In this document: positions 32,378 through 41,050 of the stretch, piece by piece | Position numbering within the stretch: position 1 is the stretch's first letter | How the letters are laid out: every line of letters begins with the position of its first letter | Assembly (NCBI RefSeq): GCF_900105065.1 | Contig: NZ_LT629749.1 | Location: 3,534,001 to 3,598,000, forward strand | DNA length: 64,000 nucleotides | From: Friedmanniella luteola | Lineage (GTDB): Bacteria > Actinomycetota > Actinomycetes > Propionibacteriales > Propionibacteriaceae | Direction of reading: 5' to 3' | Notes under the pieces: generated by a model | The model's input: only the letters and a program-made list of their open reading frames with translations | The model's database searches: none | What the model was told of the DNA's origin: nothing | Program-made: the position numbers and the translations under genes

Positions 32378-33555
32378 CCCGCACCACCCCCCTGGAGCTG
32401 CTGGCGGTGGACCACCTGCTCAGCGACGACGAGCGGGACGTCCAGGAGGCGGTCCGCGACTTCGTCCGCACCCGGGTGAGGCCGCACGTCGCGGGCTGGT
32501 TCGAGCGGGGCGAGATCGACCGCGGCCTGCTCACCGACGCGGGCTCGCTGGGGCTGCTGGGCATGCACCTGGAGGGCTACGGCTGCGCGGGCACGAACGC
32601 CGTCTCCTACGGGTTGGCGTGCCTCGAGCTGGAGGCGGGCGACTCCGGGGTGCGGAGCATGGTCTCGGTCCAGGGCTCGCTGGCCATGTTCGCCCTGCAC
32701 GCCTTCGGCAGCGAGGAGCAGAAGCAGACCTGGCTGCCGGGCATGGCCCGCGGGGAGCTGGTCGGCTGCTTCGGGCTGACCGAGCCCGACTTCGGGTCCA
32801 ACCCGGCCGGCATGCGGACGCGCGCCAAGCGCGACGGCGACGGCTGGGTGCTCGACGGGACCAAGATGTGGATCACCAACGGCTCGATCGCCGACGTCGC
32901 CGTGGTGTGGGCCGCGACGGACGAGGCGGAGGGCGCCCGGGGCATCCGCGGGTTCGTCGTCCCCACCAGCACGCCGGGCTTCTCCGCGCCGACGATCGGC
33001 CACAAGCTGTCGCTGCGGGCGTCGGTGACCTCGGAGCTGGTGCTCGAGGACGTGCGGCTGCCCGGCGACGCGGTGCTGCCGGGGGTCGCAGGGCTGCGCG
33101 GACCGCTGTCCTGCCTCAACGAGGCCCGGTTCGGCATCATCTTCGGCGCGCTGGGCGCGGCCCGGGACTGCCTGGAGACCGCGCTCGACTACGCGGCCAC
33201 CCGGGAGATCTTCGACCGGCCGCTGGCGTCGTTCCAGCTGACCCAGGCCAAGCTGGCGGACATGGCGCTGGAGCTGCAGAAGGGGTTCCTGCTCGCGCTG
33301 CACCTCGGCCGGCTCAAGGACGACCACCGCCTGGAGCCCCGTCAGATCAGCCTCGGCAAGCTGAACAACGTCCGGGAGGCCCTGCAGATCGCGCGCGAGT
33401 GCCGCACGATCCTCGGCGCCAACGGCATCACGCTGGACTACCCGGTGATGCGGCACGCCACCAACCTGGAGTCGGTGCTGACCTACGAGGGCACCTCCGA
33501 GGTGCACCAGCTGGTCATCGGGCAGGCCCTCACCGGGGAGAGCGCCTTCAGCTGA
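32374..33555 (+). CDS. Glutaryl-CoA dehydrogenase (acyl-CoA dehydrogenase family)
   Basis: A 393-residue FAD enzyme expected to oxidise and decarboxylate glutaryl-CoA to crotonyl-CoA. Substrate marks of this subfamily are present: V-R-S-M-V-S-V-Q with Arg94 and Ser98, which match human GCDH numbering. The catalytic Glu372 lies in T-Y-E-G-T-S-E-V-H. L-T-E-P-D-F-G-S-N-P and W-I-T-N-G are FAD and CoA contacts. GGAGGA lies 6 bases before the ATG. It completes the lysine operon; electrons go to ETF, not encoded here. Confidence 0.9.
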   Translation: MTRTTPLELLAVDHLLSDDERDVQEAVRDFVRTRVRPHVAGWFERGEIDRGLLTDAGSLGLLGMHLEGYGCAGTNAVSYGLACLELEAGDSGVRSMVSVQGSLAMFALHAFGSEEQKQTWLPGMARGELVGCFGLTEPDFGSNPAGMRTRAKRDGDGWVLDGTKMWITNGSIADVAVVWAATDEAEGARGIRGFVVPTSTPGFSAPTIGHKLSLRASVTSELVLEDVRLPGDAVLPGVAGLRGPLSCLNEARFGIIFGALGAARDCLETALDYAATREIFDRPLASFQLTQAKLADMALELQKGFLLALHLGRLKDDHRLEPRQISLGKLNNVREALQIARECRTILGANGITLDYPVMRHATNLESVLTYEGTSEVHQLVIGQALTGESAFS

Positions 33556-33581
33556 CGGGTGGTCCAGGCCGGCGTGGGACC

Positions 33582-33605
33582 TGGCGAGGTGAGGACGCCT
33601 CGCCA
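33582..33605 (+). terminator. Hairpin terminator after the lysine operon
   Basis: TGGCGAGG (33582-33589) pairs with CCTCGCCA (33598-33605) over 8 bases with an 8-base loop, in the 75-base gap before the convergent phosphoesterase gene. It may work from both sides. Confidence 0.55.
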
Positions 33606-33630
33606 CGTCGCACGACCAGCTCCGGCGGCC

Positions 33631-35112
33631 CTACCGGACGAAGGTGAGCCCCTTGATCGTCTGCGTGTACTCCGCCCAGCTCTTCTTGTCCTTGGGCGCG
33701 TAGACGTTCGTCTTGAGGGTCCGCGCCTTGGTGTCGATGGTGACGAGCCGGGTGGGGTTGGTGTCCCGGTCGTGCATGGTGGTGAGGAACGAGTAGACCT
33801 TGTTGCCCTTCAGCCCGGTGTCGACGCGGGCCTTGCGGGCCTTGCCGACGTGGCCGGAGAAGACCAGCTTGATGTTCGGGTACTGCCGGACCAGGTTCTT
33901 CCAGACGTAGTCGGGGCTGGTGTCGCCGTAGCCCGAGTTCGTGGTGCCGATCTTCCCGGCCTTGGTCAGGTAGTAGTGCGTGGAGATGATCACGTTGTAG
34001 GTCGGGTGGCTCGCGACGACCTTCTTCGCCCAGGCGACCACGGCGGCCCGCGGGCAGAACTCCAGCGTCAGCACCATCCACTTCAGCCCACCGGCGCTGT
34101 AGAGGGTGTAGACGTTGTCGACCTTGCCGGCCTCGAAGGCGCCGCCCACGCCGCGGAAGTCGGCCGCGTCGAAGTAGGAGTTCAACGTGTCGGTGTCCCG
34201 CAGCAAGGTGTGGCTGCGGGTGGCGTCACGGGCGCTGCCGCCCACGCCGGTGGCCATCGTGTCGTGGTTCCCGACGGCGAACGTGTAGGGCAGCTTCGCC
34301 TTCTCCAGGGGGGCGAGGCCGCGCTTGGCGCGGGCCCACTGGGCGTGGTCGGGGGTGTCCCAGTTGACCAGGTCACCGGTCTGCAGCACGAAGCTCATCT
34401 GCTTCTGCTGCAGCACCCAGCTGGAGCGGTTCGTCATCCGGGTGTCGCCGGCGCCGACCACCTCCTGCTGCGTGTCGGGCACCGCGGCGAAGGAGAAGGT
34501 CGTGCCCTTGGTGGTGGCGATCGGCTTGGTGACCAGGCCCGGCTGACCGCTGACCGGGGTGGTCGCGGTGGTGGCGGGGCGGGCGTAGAAGGCGACGCGC
34601 TCCCTCCGCCAGCCGGCCGCGGTCAGGGCCTTCGTCGACGCGGGCGCCGTCACCATCTGGTGCCGCCCGCCCTTCGTCCAGCGCTCGACCGGGGTGAGGC
34701 AGGACGCCGCGCTCGTCGCGACGTGGAACCGGACCCCCTGGTCGGCGTAGCCGTCGGACACCGCCTGCCGCACCTCGCTCGCGTCGGTGCTGTACAGGAA
34801 GTCGCCCGTGCGGGCGGCGTAGAGGCGGTGCAGCCCGGCCAGGCCCGACCGGGCCGTCGCTGAGGCACGGAAAGCGGTGCCGCGGTCGCCGGTGAAGCCG
34901 TAGGCGCTGACCGCGCGGTCGGCCTCGGTGGACGACGTCGTCAACAGGCCGGTCCCGGTGGCCGGTTTGACGCGGTGCTGCACCGGGGTGCTGAGGTCGC
35001 TGCACACGGCCACGGCCGCCGCGGCCGGGCTGGCGCCGGGCACCGCGACCAGGCCGGCCACCGCACCGACGGCGACGAGCAGCGGGAGTAGAGCTCGGGG
35101 GGGACGGGACAT
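33631..35112 (-). CDS. Secreted calcineurin-like metallophosphoesterase with N-terminal repeat domain
   Basis: A 493-residue exported protein with a signal peptide ending near A-A-A-A-V-A (about 34). Residues about 40-175 resemble the DUF5648 repeat seen in wall-associated proteins: L-H-R-L-Y, G-D-F-L-Y-S-T-D and G-V-R-F-H-V, with two cysteines. The phosphoesterase domain (about 200-450) has V-P-D-T-Q, T-G-D-L-V-N-W-D, V-G-N-H-D and I-I-S-T-H-Y-Y-L. The last motif reads F-S-G-H-V-G, so the second His of the usual GHxH is missing. The substrate is unknown. AGGAG lies 6 bases before the ATG, and a TAGGGT box sits at 35149-35154. Confidence 0.83.
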   Translation of the reverse strand: MSRPPRALLPLLVAVGAVAGLVAVPGASPAAAAVAVCSDLSTPVQHRVKPATGTGLLTTSSTEADRAVSAYGFTGDRGTAFRASATARSGLAGLHRLYAARTGDFLYSTDASEVRQAVSDGYADQGVRFHVATSAASCLTPVERWTKGGRHQMVTAPASTKALTAAGWRRERVAFYARPATTATTPVSGQPGLVTKPIATTKGTTFSFAAVPDTQQEVVGAGDTRMTNRSSWVLQQKQMSFVLQTGDLVNWDTPDHAQWARAKRGLAPLEKAKLPYTFAVGNHDTMATGVGGSARDATRSHTLLRDTDTLNSYFDAADFRGVGGAFEAGKVDNVYTLYSAGGLKWMVLTLEFCPRAAVVAWAKKVVASHPTYNVIISTHYYLTKAGKIGTTNSGYGDTSPDYVWKNLVRQYPNIKLVFSGHVGKARKARVDTGLKGNKVYSFLTTMHDRDTNPTRLVTIDTKARTLKTNVYAPKDKKSWAEYTQTIKGLTFVR

Positions 35113-35148
35113 CGCGCGCTCCTAGAACACTCACCCCGAGCTGTGGCC

Positions 35149-35154
35149 ACCCTA
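35149..35154 (-). promoter_or_regulatory. Candidate -10 box of the secreted phosphoesterase gene (TAGGGT)
   Basis: TAGGGT on the minus strand gives a leader of about 30 bases that contains the AGGAG site. Confidence 0.35.
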
Positions 35155-35263
35155 GTCGTCCGCTGCGGCGACGCGCCGTTCGTCACCGAGAATTAACGCG
35201 GCCGCGGACGGGGGTCCACCGGGCGCCCGTGGAACGGGCGGCACGCCCCGCGAGACCCGACCG

Positions 35264-35269
35264 TAGGAT
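35264..35269 (+). promoter_or_regulatory. Candidate -10 box of the P-loop kinase gene (TAGGAT), leaderless
   Basis: TAGGAT ends exactly 6 bases before the ATG at 35276; no ribosome site is needed or seen. Confidence 0.55.
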
Positions 35270-35275
35270 CGGGGG

Positions 35276-35926
35276 ATGGCCGCCGACCACCCGACCACCC
35301 CGGCCGGCGGCGCCCCGGAGGCTCGCGGACGCGGGTCCCGCACCGTCATCCTGCTGGCCGGGGCGTCGGGCAGCGGGAAGTCGCGGCTGGCCGCCGCCAC
35401 CGGCTGTCCCCGGCTCAACCTCGACGACTTCTACCACGACGGCGACCACCCGGACCTGCCGCACACCCTGGGCATCGTCGACTGGGACGACCCCCGTTCC
35501 TGGGACGGCGAGGCCGCGGTGGCCGTGGTGGTGGCGCTGTGCCGGACCGGCGTGGCCGACGTCCCCGTCTACGACATCGGGCACAACCGGCGCAGCGGGC
35601 ACCGCCTCGTCGACCTGCAGGACGCGCCCGTGCTGGTGGCCGAGGGCGTCTTCGCACCGGAGGTCGTCGGCCCGCTCCGAGCCAGCGGCGTCGCCATGGA
35701 CGCGGTCTACCTCGACCGCTCGCGCACGGCGACCCTGCTCCGCCGCTTCCTGCGCGACGTGGCCGAGCGGCGCAAGCCGCTGCCCGTGCTCGTCCGCCGC
35801 GGTCTGGCGCTGTGGCGGGCCGAGCCGGGAATCCGGGCACGCGCCCTCGCGCTGGGCTGCCGCCCCGTCTCGATGGCGGAGGCGACGCGGGCGGTCAAGG
35901 CGGCGCGCAGCGATCCCGCCGGGTGA
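35276..35926 (+). CDS. P-loop kinase of the uridine-kinase-like family
   Basis: A 216-residue protein with the Walker A loop G-A-S-G-S-G-K-S (29-36) and L-N-L-D-D-F-Y-H-D, where the acidic pair contacts the phosphate acceptor in uridine kinases. V-A-E-G-V-F-A-P-E holds a Walker-B-like strand. A Y-L-D-R-S-R-T-A-T-L-L-R-R-F-L-R-D helix carries the lid arginines. The first 20 residues are Pro/Ala-rich and probably disordered. It likely phosphorylates a small molecule; the acceptor is not known. It is a single gene with its own leaderless promoter. Confidence 0.8.
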   Translation: MAADHPTTPAGGAPEARGRGSRTVILLAGASGSGKSRLAAATGCPRLNLDDFYHDGDHPDLPHTLGIVDWDDPRSWDGEAAVAVVVALCRTGVADVPVYDIGHNRRSGHRLVDLQDAPVLVAEGVFAPEVVGPLRASGVAMDAVYLDRSRTATLLRRFLRDVAERRKPLPVLVRRGLALWRAEPGIRARALALGCRPVSMAEATRAVKAARSDPAG

Positions 35927-36110
35927 CGTCCCGCTGCCGCCACCGCCGGTCGAGGAGCGCGCCCGGGCGGCCGGCACCTGCCCCGGCTCCCGCACGTCCG
36001 TCCGTCCTCCTGACCGCCCGGAGAAGTGGGTGCACGATCAGGTCGCGCCCACGCTTCCGCGCGGACCGAGGCACTCCGCTGGTTTGTCGTCAGCCCTGCC
36101 CGGGGAACCG

Positions 36111-36116
36111 TAAGGT
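36111..36116 (+). promoter_or_regulatory. Candidate -10 box upstream of the first histidine kinase (TAAGGT)
   Basis: In the 275-base gap before the kinase gene, TAAGGT lies about 85 bases before the GTG at 36202. The rest of this gap shows no gene or clear structure. Confidence 0.3.
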
Positions 36117-36201
36117 GGGGGCACGCGCACCATGCGCGGGCGTTGATGCGGGGATCAGCAGCCAGAGCTCGGTCGAGGACCTGGGTAGCTGAGGAGTGGA
36201 C

Positions 36202-37845
36202 GTGCTGGACGCCGCCGCGGGGACGCACGACTCCTCCGCGGCGCGCCTGCAGAAGCTCGTGGAGGCCAACCACGCCATCGTCGCGGAGCTGACCCTGGAC
36301 GACCTGCTCCGGCGGGTCGTGAGGTCGGCCCGGGAGGTCGCCGGCGCCCAGTACGCCGCTCTCGGGGTGTTCAGCGTCGAGGGCCTGCTCGAGCAGTTCA
36401 TCCACTGCGGCATGGACGACCAGACGGTGGCCGCCATCGGCGAGCTGCCGAAGGGGCGCGGTCTGATCGGCGCCCTGCTCGACCACCCGGAGCCGATCCG
36501 GCTGCCCGCGGTGGCCGACGACCACCGCTCCGCCGGGGTGCCGGAGGGCCACCCGCCGATGGGCGCCTTCCTCGGCGTCCCGATCCGCTCCGCGAGCACG
36601 GCCTACGGCAACCTGTACCTCGCCAACGGGGTGGGCCGGCCGGAGTTCAGCCCCGAGGACCAGAACCTGGTCACGGCCCTGGCCGCCACCGCCAGCATCG
36701 CCATCGAGAACGCCCGGCTGCACGGGCAGTCGCAGCGCCGGCAGGACTGGTTGCGCGCCAGCGCGCAGGTCAGCCACCGGCTGCTCGCCTCCGCGGACGA
36801 GGGGCCGGTGCTCGCCGAGATCGCCGGCTCCGTCCGCCGGCTCACCGAGGCGGACGCGGTGGCCATCCTGCTGCCCGCGCCCGACGACCCGGGCCAGCTG
36901 GTCATGGAGGTCGTGGACGGCCTCGGGGCCGAAGGCCTGAAGGGCCTGCGGGTGGACCTCCAGGGCAGCCAGGTGCAGCAGGTGCTCGTCGAGGAGCGGG
37001 GCCGGGTGCTGGCCGGGTTCCAGCAGCGGATCGACGCGATCGCCGAGCTCCGGTCGCTGCCGCCCCTCCGGCACGTGGTGGCCCTGCCGCTGCAGGGGGC
37101 GGGCCGACGACGCGGCGCGATCATCGCCGTCCGGATGGGCGACGTGCCCTTCAGCCCGACCGACCTGGAGCTGGCCGAGGGCTTCGTCAGCCAGGCCGGG
37201 CTGGCCCTGGAGCTCGCCGACGCCCGCAGCGACCACCACAAGCTGGCCATGCTCGAGGACCGGGCCCGGATCGCGCGCGAGCTGCACGACCACGTCGTGC
37301 AGAAGCTGTTCGCGGCCGGGCTGACCCTGCAGGGCACCGCGACCATGGTCGGTGACCCCGACCTGCGTCGCCGGCTCACCGGCGCCATCGACAACCTGGA
37401 CGACACCATCCGGACCATCCGGACCTCGATCTTCGAGCTGCAGGAGCCGAACCTGCCCGGGGCGTCGGTCCGGGGGCGGGTGATGCAGGTCCTCGGTGAG
37501 ATGACGCCGGTGCTGGGCTTCGCGCCCCTCCTCTCCTTCGAGGGGCCCCTGGACACCGTCGTCGACGAGCAGCTGGGCAGCGAGGTGGAGGCCGTGCTGC
37601 GCGAGTCGCTGACCAACGCGGCCAAGCACGCGGGGGCGACCGCCGTCACGGTCGACCTCGTGACGACGGGTCGCACCCTCACGATGACGGTGTCCGACGA
37701 CGGCGTGGGCCTGCGCCCCTCCGCCCGCCGGAGCGGGCTGTCCAACCTGCGGTTCCGGGCCGAGCGCCGGGGCGGCCGGCTGGAGCTGGACCGTGGGCCC
37801 GCCGGCGGCCTGCTGCTGCGGTGGAGCATCCCGCTGCCCGGGTGA
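36202..37845 (+). CDS. GAF-domain sensor histidine kinase, paralog 1 (DevS/NreB-like)
   Basis: A 547-residue soluble kinase: GAF domain about 15-170, second GAF about 185-335, HisKA_3 dimer domain with H362 in R-E-L-H-D-H-V-V-Q-K-L-F, and a HATPase_c domain about 440-547 with N-A-A-K-H-A-G and D-D-G-V-G-L. Two GAFs plus HisKA_3 is the DevS/DosT layout, where the first GAF binds haem to sense O2, NO or redox. Whether haem is bound here cannot be decided. GTG 36202 gives GAGGAG at 5 bases; GTG 36196 would lie inside that site. A second kinase follows; no response regulator is nearby. Confidence 0.85.
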   Translation: MLDAAAGTHDSSAARLQKLVEANHAIVAELTLDDLLRRVVRSAREVAGAQYAALGVFSVEGLLEQFIHCGMDDQTVAAIGELPKGRGLIGALLDHPEPIRLPAVADDHRSAGVPEGHPPMGAFLGVPIRSASTAYGNLYLANGVGRPEFSPEDQNLVTALAATASIAIENARLHGQSQRRQDWLRASAQVSHRLLASADEGPVLAEIAGSVRRLTEADAVAILLPAPDDPGQLVMEVVDGLGAEGLKGLRVDLQGSQVQQVLVEERGRVLAGFQQRIDAIAELRSLPPLRHVVALPLQGAGRRRGAIIAVRMGDVPFSPTDLELAEGFVSQAGLALELADARSDHHKLAMLEDRARIARELHDHVVQKLFAAGLTLQGTATMVGDPDLRRRLTGAIDNLDDTIRTIRTSIFELQEPNLPGASVRGRVMQVLGEMTPVLGFAPLLSFEGPLDTVVDEQLGSEVEAVLRESLTNAAKHAGATAVTVDLVTTGRTLTMTVSDDGVGLRPSARRSGLSNLRFRAERRGGRLELDRGPAGGLLLRWSIPLPG

Positions 37846-37903
37846 GCACCGGATCCCCCGGTCGGCCGCGGTGCGGTGGCCACGCGGACGGAGGGCCGAC
37901 GGC

Positions 37904-37909
37904 TATCCT
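37904..37909 (+). promoter_or_regulatory. Candidate -10 box of the second histidine kinase (TATCCT)
   Basis: TATCCT lies in the 149-base gap after kinase 1 and would give a leader of about 79 bases. It suggests the two kinases can be expressed separately. Confidence 0.4.
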
Positions 37910-37994
37910 GAGCGCGGCGACCGGCATCCCGGGGAGTCGCGCCGCCGTCGACGACCACCGTCGTCGATGCACAGGACGAACCCGGGAGCCATGG

Positions 37995-39623
37995 ATGACC
38001 AGCACGGAGTCGGCAGCCAGCGGCCGGATCCAGGAGCGGCTGCGCAGCCTGGTGGTGACCAACCGCGCCATCGTCGCCGAGCTCTCCCTGGACAGCCTGC
38101 TGCGGCTCGTCGTGGAGTCGGCCCGCACCGTCGTGGAGGCGCAGTACGCCGTGCTCGAGGTGGTGGGCCCGAGCGGCGAGCTCGAGCAGTTCATCCAGAG
38201 CGGCACCGACCGGCGTCTGGACGCCCCCGCCGGCGACGGCCCGGCCGGCGGCCTGTCCGGCGTCGTCCCCGGGTCCGCGCTCCCCGTCCGTCGCTGGTTC
38301 CCCGGGGGGGCCGGGACGGCGGCGCCGGAGGTCGGGGTGCGCTCCCTCCTCGGGGTGGCCGTCGGCTCGGGCGGCACCAGCTCGGGCAACCTGTTCCTCG
38401 CCAACCGGCTGGGGGGTGGTCCGTTCAGCGCCGAGGACGAGAGCCTGGTGACGGCCCTCGCCGCGACGGCCGGCATCGCCATCGAGAACGCCCGGCTCTA
38501 CGCGGAGTCCCACCGCCGGCAGGAGTGGCTGACCGCCTCCGCCGAGATCAGCCAGCGGCTGCTGGCCGCCGACGTCGACCCGGACGACGTGCTCGGGGAG
38601 ATCGCCGCCACCGTGCAGCGGCTGGCGCCGGCCGACCTGGTCAGCATCGTGGTCCCCGACCCGGCGGAGCCGGAGATGCTCGAGGTGGCCGTCGCCTGCG
38701 GGCAGGGCTCGGAGCAGCTGCACCAGATGCGGTACCGCGTCGACGGCAGCATCGCCTGGCGCTCCATGCAGGCCGGTCACGGGGTGCTCGCCCGCGACGC
38801 CGACGACGAGCTCGGCGGCATCTACACCCAGGTCCGGCCGCTGATCGCGGCGAGCGACGTGATGGCCCTGCCCCTGCGGGGGGCCGAGGAGGTGCAGGGG
38901 GCCATCGTCGTCGTCCGCACGGCCCCCGTCCCCTTCACCGCGCTGGACGTGGAGATGGCCACCGGCTTCGCCGGGCAGGCGGCGCTGGCCCTCGAGCTGG
39001 CCGGATCCCGCCGCGAGCACCAGCAGCTCGCGGTGCTGGAGGACCGGGCGCGCATCGCCCGGGACCTGCACGACCACGTCGTGCAGAAGCTCTTCGCCGT
39101 CGGGCTCACCCTGCAGGGGGCGATGCGCTCGGTGCACGACCCCGTCGTCGGGGACCGCCTCGGGACCACGGTGACCCACCTCGACGAGACCATCCGCAGC
39201 ATCCGCACCTCGATCTTCGAGCTGCAGACCCCTCGCGCCGCCACCGCCTCGCTCCGGCCGCGGCTGATCGCGGTGCTGTCCGAGCTGGTCCCGGTGCTCG
39301 GCTTCACCCCGACCCTGCAGGTGGAGGGCCCGCTGGACTCCGTCGTCCGCGAGGACGTCGCCGAGGTGCTCGAGTCGGTGCTGCGAGAGGCGGTCACCAA
39401 CATCGCCCTGCACGCGGAGGCCAGCTCCACGGCCGTCCGGCTGGTCACCGACGGACGGCGGCTGACCGTCACCGTCAGCGACGACGGCGACGGCCTGCCC
39501 GCGGAGATCGAGCTCAGCGGCCTGGCCGGGCTGCGCGAGCGGGCCACCGAGCTGGGCGGGCACCTGGAGCTCGGGCCGTCACCCGAGGGCGGGCTGCTGC
39601 TCACCTGGAGCATCCCCGTCTGA
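37995..39623 (+). CDS. GAF-domain sensor histidine kinase, paralog 2
   Basis: A 542-residue protein with the same layout as its upstream neighbour: two GAF domains, HisKA_3 with H359 in R-D-L-H-D-H-V-V-Q-K-L-F, and HATPase_c with N-I-A-L-H-A-E and D-D-G-D-G-L. Stretches such as V-T-A-L-A-A-T-A and I-A-I-E-N-A-R-L are shared, so this is a tandem duplication. The first GAF has diverged most, with a Gly/Pro-rich insert at about 85-115 absent in paralog 1, which suggests a different signal. GGGAG lies 6 bases before the ATG. No response regulator is nearby. Confidence 0.85.
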   Translation: MTSTESAASGRIQERLRSLVVTNRAIVAELSLDSLLRLVVESARTVVEAQYAVLEVVGPSGELEQFIQSGTDRRLDAPAGDGPAGGLSGVVPGSALPVRRWFPGGAGTAAPEVGVRSLLGVAVGSGGTSSGNLFLANRLGGGPFSAEDESLVTALAATAGIAIENARLYAESHRRQEWLTASAEISQRLLAADVDPDDVLGEIAATVQRLAPADLVSIVVPDPAEPEMLEVAVACGQGSEQLHQMRYRVDGSIAWRSMQAGHGVLARDADDELGGIYTQVRPLIAASDVMALPLRGAEEVQGAIVVVRTAPVPFTALDVEMATGFAGQAALALELAGSRREHQQLAVLEDRARIARDLHDHVVQKLFAVGLTLQGAMRSVHDPVVGDRLGTTVTHLDETIRSIRTSIFELQTPRAATASLRPRLIAVLSELVPVLGFTPTLQVEGPLDSVVREDVAEVLESVLREAVTNIALHAEASSTAVRLVTDGRRLTVTVSDDGDGLPAEIELSGLAGLRERATELGGHLELGPSPEGGLLLTWSIPV

Positions 39624-39672
39624 GCCGGGCGCGGACGGGAATGCCGGACGGGGCCGCGCGGTTCCCCCGGGC

Positions 39673-40335
39673 ATGACGGACAGCGGAGCACGGACCCTCG
39701 GCATCATCGGCGCCGGTCACATCGGCAGCGCGCTCGCCCGGACGGCGACCCGGCACGGCTGGACGGTGGTGATCAGCAACTCCCGCGGTCCCGCGACGCT
39801 CACCGACCTGGTGGCGGAGCTGGGCGACGCCGCGCGGGCCGCCACGGCCGCGGAGGCGGCGGAGGCCAGCGACCTCGTGGTGGTCACGGTGCCGCTGCGG
39901 GCGATCGGCGACCTGCCGCTGGCCGAGCTGGCCGGCCGGACCCTCATCGACACCAACAACTACTACCCGTCGCGCGACGGCCACGTCGTCGCGCTGGACC
40001 AGCAGCGGACCACCTCGTCGCAGCTGCTGGCGGACCTGGTGCCGACGGCGCGGGTGGTCAAGGCCTTCAACCACATCGGGGCGCTGGCCATCACCGGTGA
40101 CGCCACGGAGCCGGGCACCGCGGACCGGCGCGCCCTCGTGGTGGCCGGCGACGACGCCACCGCCCGGCAGCAGGTGGCGGCCTTCGTCGACGAGATCGGG
40201 TTCGACGTCGTCGAGGTCGACTCGCTGGCCGACACCTGGCGGATCGAGCCGGGCACCCCGGGCTACGGCCCCCGGCTGACCCGGGAAGGCCTGACCGCGG
40301 CGCTGGCCGCGGCCACCCGCCCCGAGCCCGTCTGA
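39673..40335 (+). CDS. NADPH-dependent F420 reductase-like protein (Rossmann oxidoreductase)
   Basis: A 220-residue dinucleotide-binding protein with G-I-I-G-A-G-H-I-G-S-A-L-A at the start, then V-V-I-S-N-S-R-G-P. The S-N-S-R-G loop after strand 2 fits NADP(H) binding. V-V-V-T-V-P-L, D-T-N-N-Y-Y-P-S-R-D-G and K-A-F-N-H-I continue the fold as in F420H2:NADP+ oxidoreductase-like proteins. Whether F420 is the partner is not shown by the sequence. No clear ribosome site; it starts 49 bases after the kinase. Confidence 0.82.
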   Translation: MTDSGARTLGIIGAGHIGSALARTATRHGWTVVISNSRGPATLTDLVAELGDAARAATAAEAAEASDLVVVTVPLRAIGDLPLAELAGRTLIDTNNYYPSRDGHVVALDQQRTTSSQLLADLVPTARVVKAFNHIGALAITGDATEPGTADRRALVVAGDDATARQQVAAFVDEIGFDVVEVDSLADTWRIEPGTPGYGPRLTREGLTAALAAATRPEPV

Positions 40336-40411
40336 ACCCGTGGCCCGTCCGAACCCGGGCCCACCCGGACCGGCCCACCCGACCGGCCCGACCAGCCGAG
40401 CGGCGGGCGGG

Positions 40412-41050
40412 CTAGGAGCGGCCGAGCCAGCCCTCGAACCGCTCGACGGCCTCCGGCGGTCCGGAGAGCTGCACCTGGGCGGCCTGCCGGCGTCCGCTGA
40501 CCCAGAGCGCCAGCTCGAGCGGCTCCCCGGTGAGGGTGACCGACGGGCTGCCCGACCGCACCACGGCCGGCGCGCCGCCCGGCCGGGCGAGGACCACCCC
40601 GACCGGTGAGCGCCGGAGCTTCATCCGGGCCGTCAGCGGGACCTGCCGGAAGATCGCGTCGGACTGCGCGGCGGGGAGGGTGCGGGCGGCACCCGCTCCC
40701 CCACCACGGCGGACGTCCTCGTGGTGGATGGCGTACTCCAGGACGTTGACCTGCTCCGAGGCCCAGCTCATCGGCGACCAGCGCGGCGGGCCGGTGACGA
40801 AGCGGTCGATCAGCCCGGCGTAGCCGTCCGGGGTCGCGGCGGGCTCGGCGAGCCTGCCCAGGTGCTTCTCCCGCCCGGGCTCCGCCCGCCCGACCACGTC
40901 GCCGATCCCGCCGACCGGGTCCTGCTCGCGCTGCACCAGGTGGGCGAGCAGCCGCTTGGCGTCCCAGCCCTCGCAGAGGGTGGGGGCGTCGGGGTCGGTC
41001 CGGCGGAGCGTGTCCACCAGCGCCTTCTTCTCGGTGCGGGCCCAGCCCAT
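40412..41050 (-). CDS. TIGR03085 family metal-binding protein (mycothiol-isomerase superfamily)
   Basis: A 212-residue four-helix-bundle protein starting M-G-W-A-R-T-E-K-K, typical of the actinobacterial TIGR03085 family. L-C-E-G-W-D-A-K-R-L-L-A-H-L-V and Y-A-I-H-H-E-D-V-R-R give the three metal-site histidines of the DinB/maleylpyruvate-isomerase fold. A C-terminal SCP2-like part (about 140-212) contains V-T-L-T-G-E-P-L-E-L. A mycothiol-linked reaction is possible but not proven. ATG 41050 was chosen because GAGGAG lies 7 bases upstream; an in-frame ATG at 41164 has no site. Confidence 0.83.
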   Translation of the reverse strand: MGWARTEKKALVDTLRRTDPDAPTLCEGWDAKRLLAHLVQREQDPVGGIGDVVGRAEPGREKHLGRLAEPAATPDGYAGLIDRFVTGPPRWSPMSWASEQVNVLEYAIHHEDVRRGGGAGAARTLPAAQSDAIFRQVPLTARMKLRRSPVGVVLARPGGAPAVVRSGSPSVTLTGEPLELALWVSGRRQAAQVQLSGPPEAVERFEGWLGRS

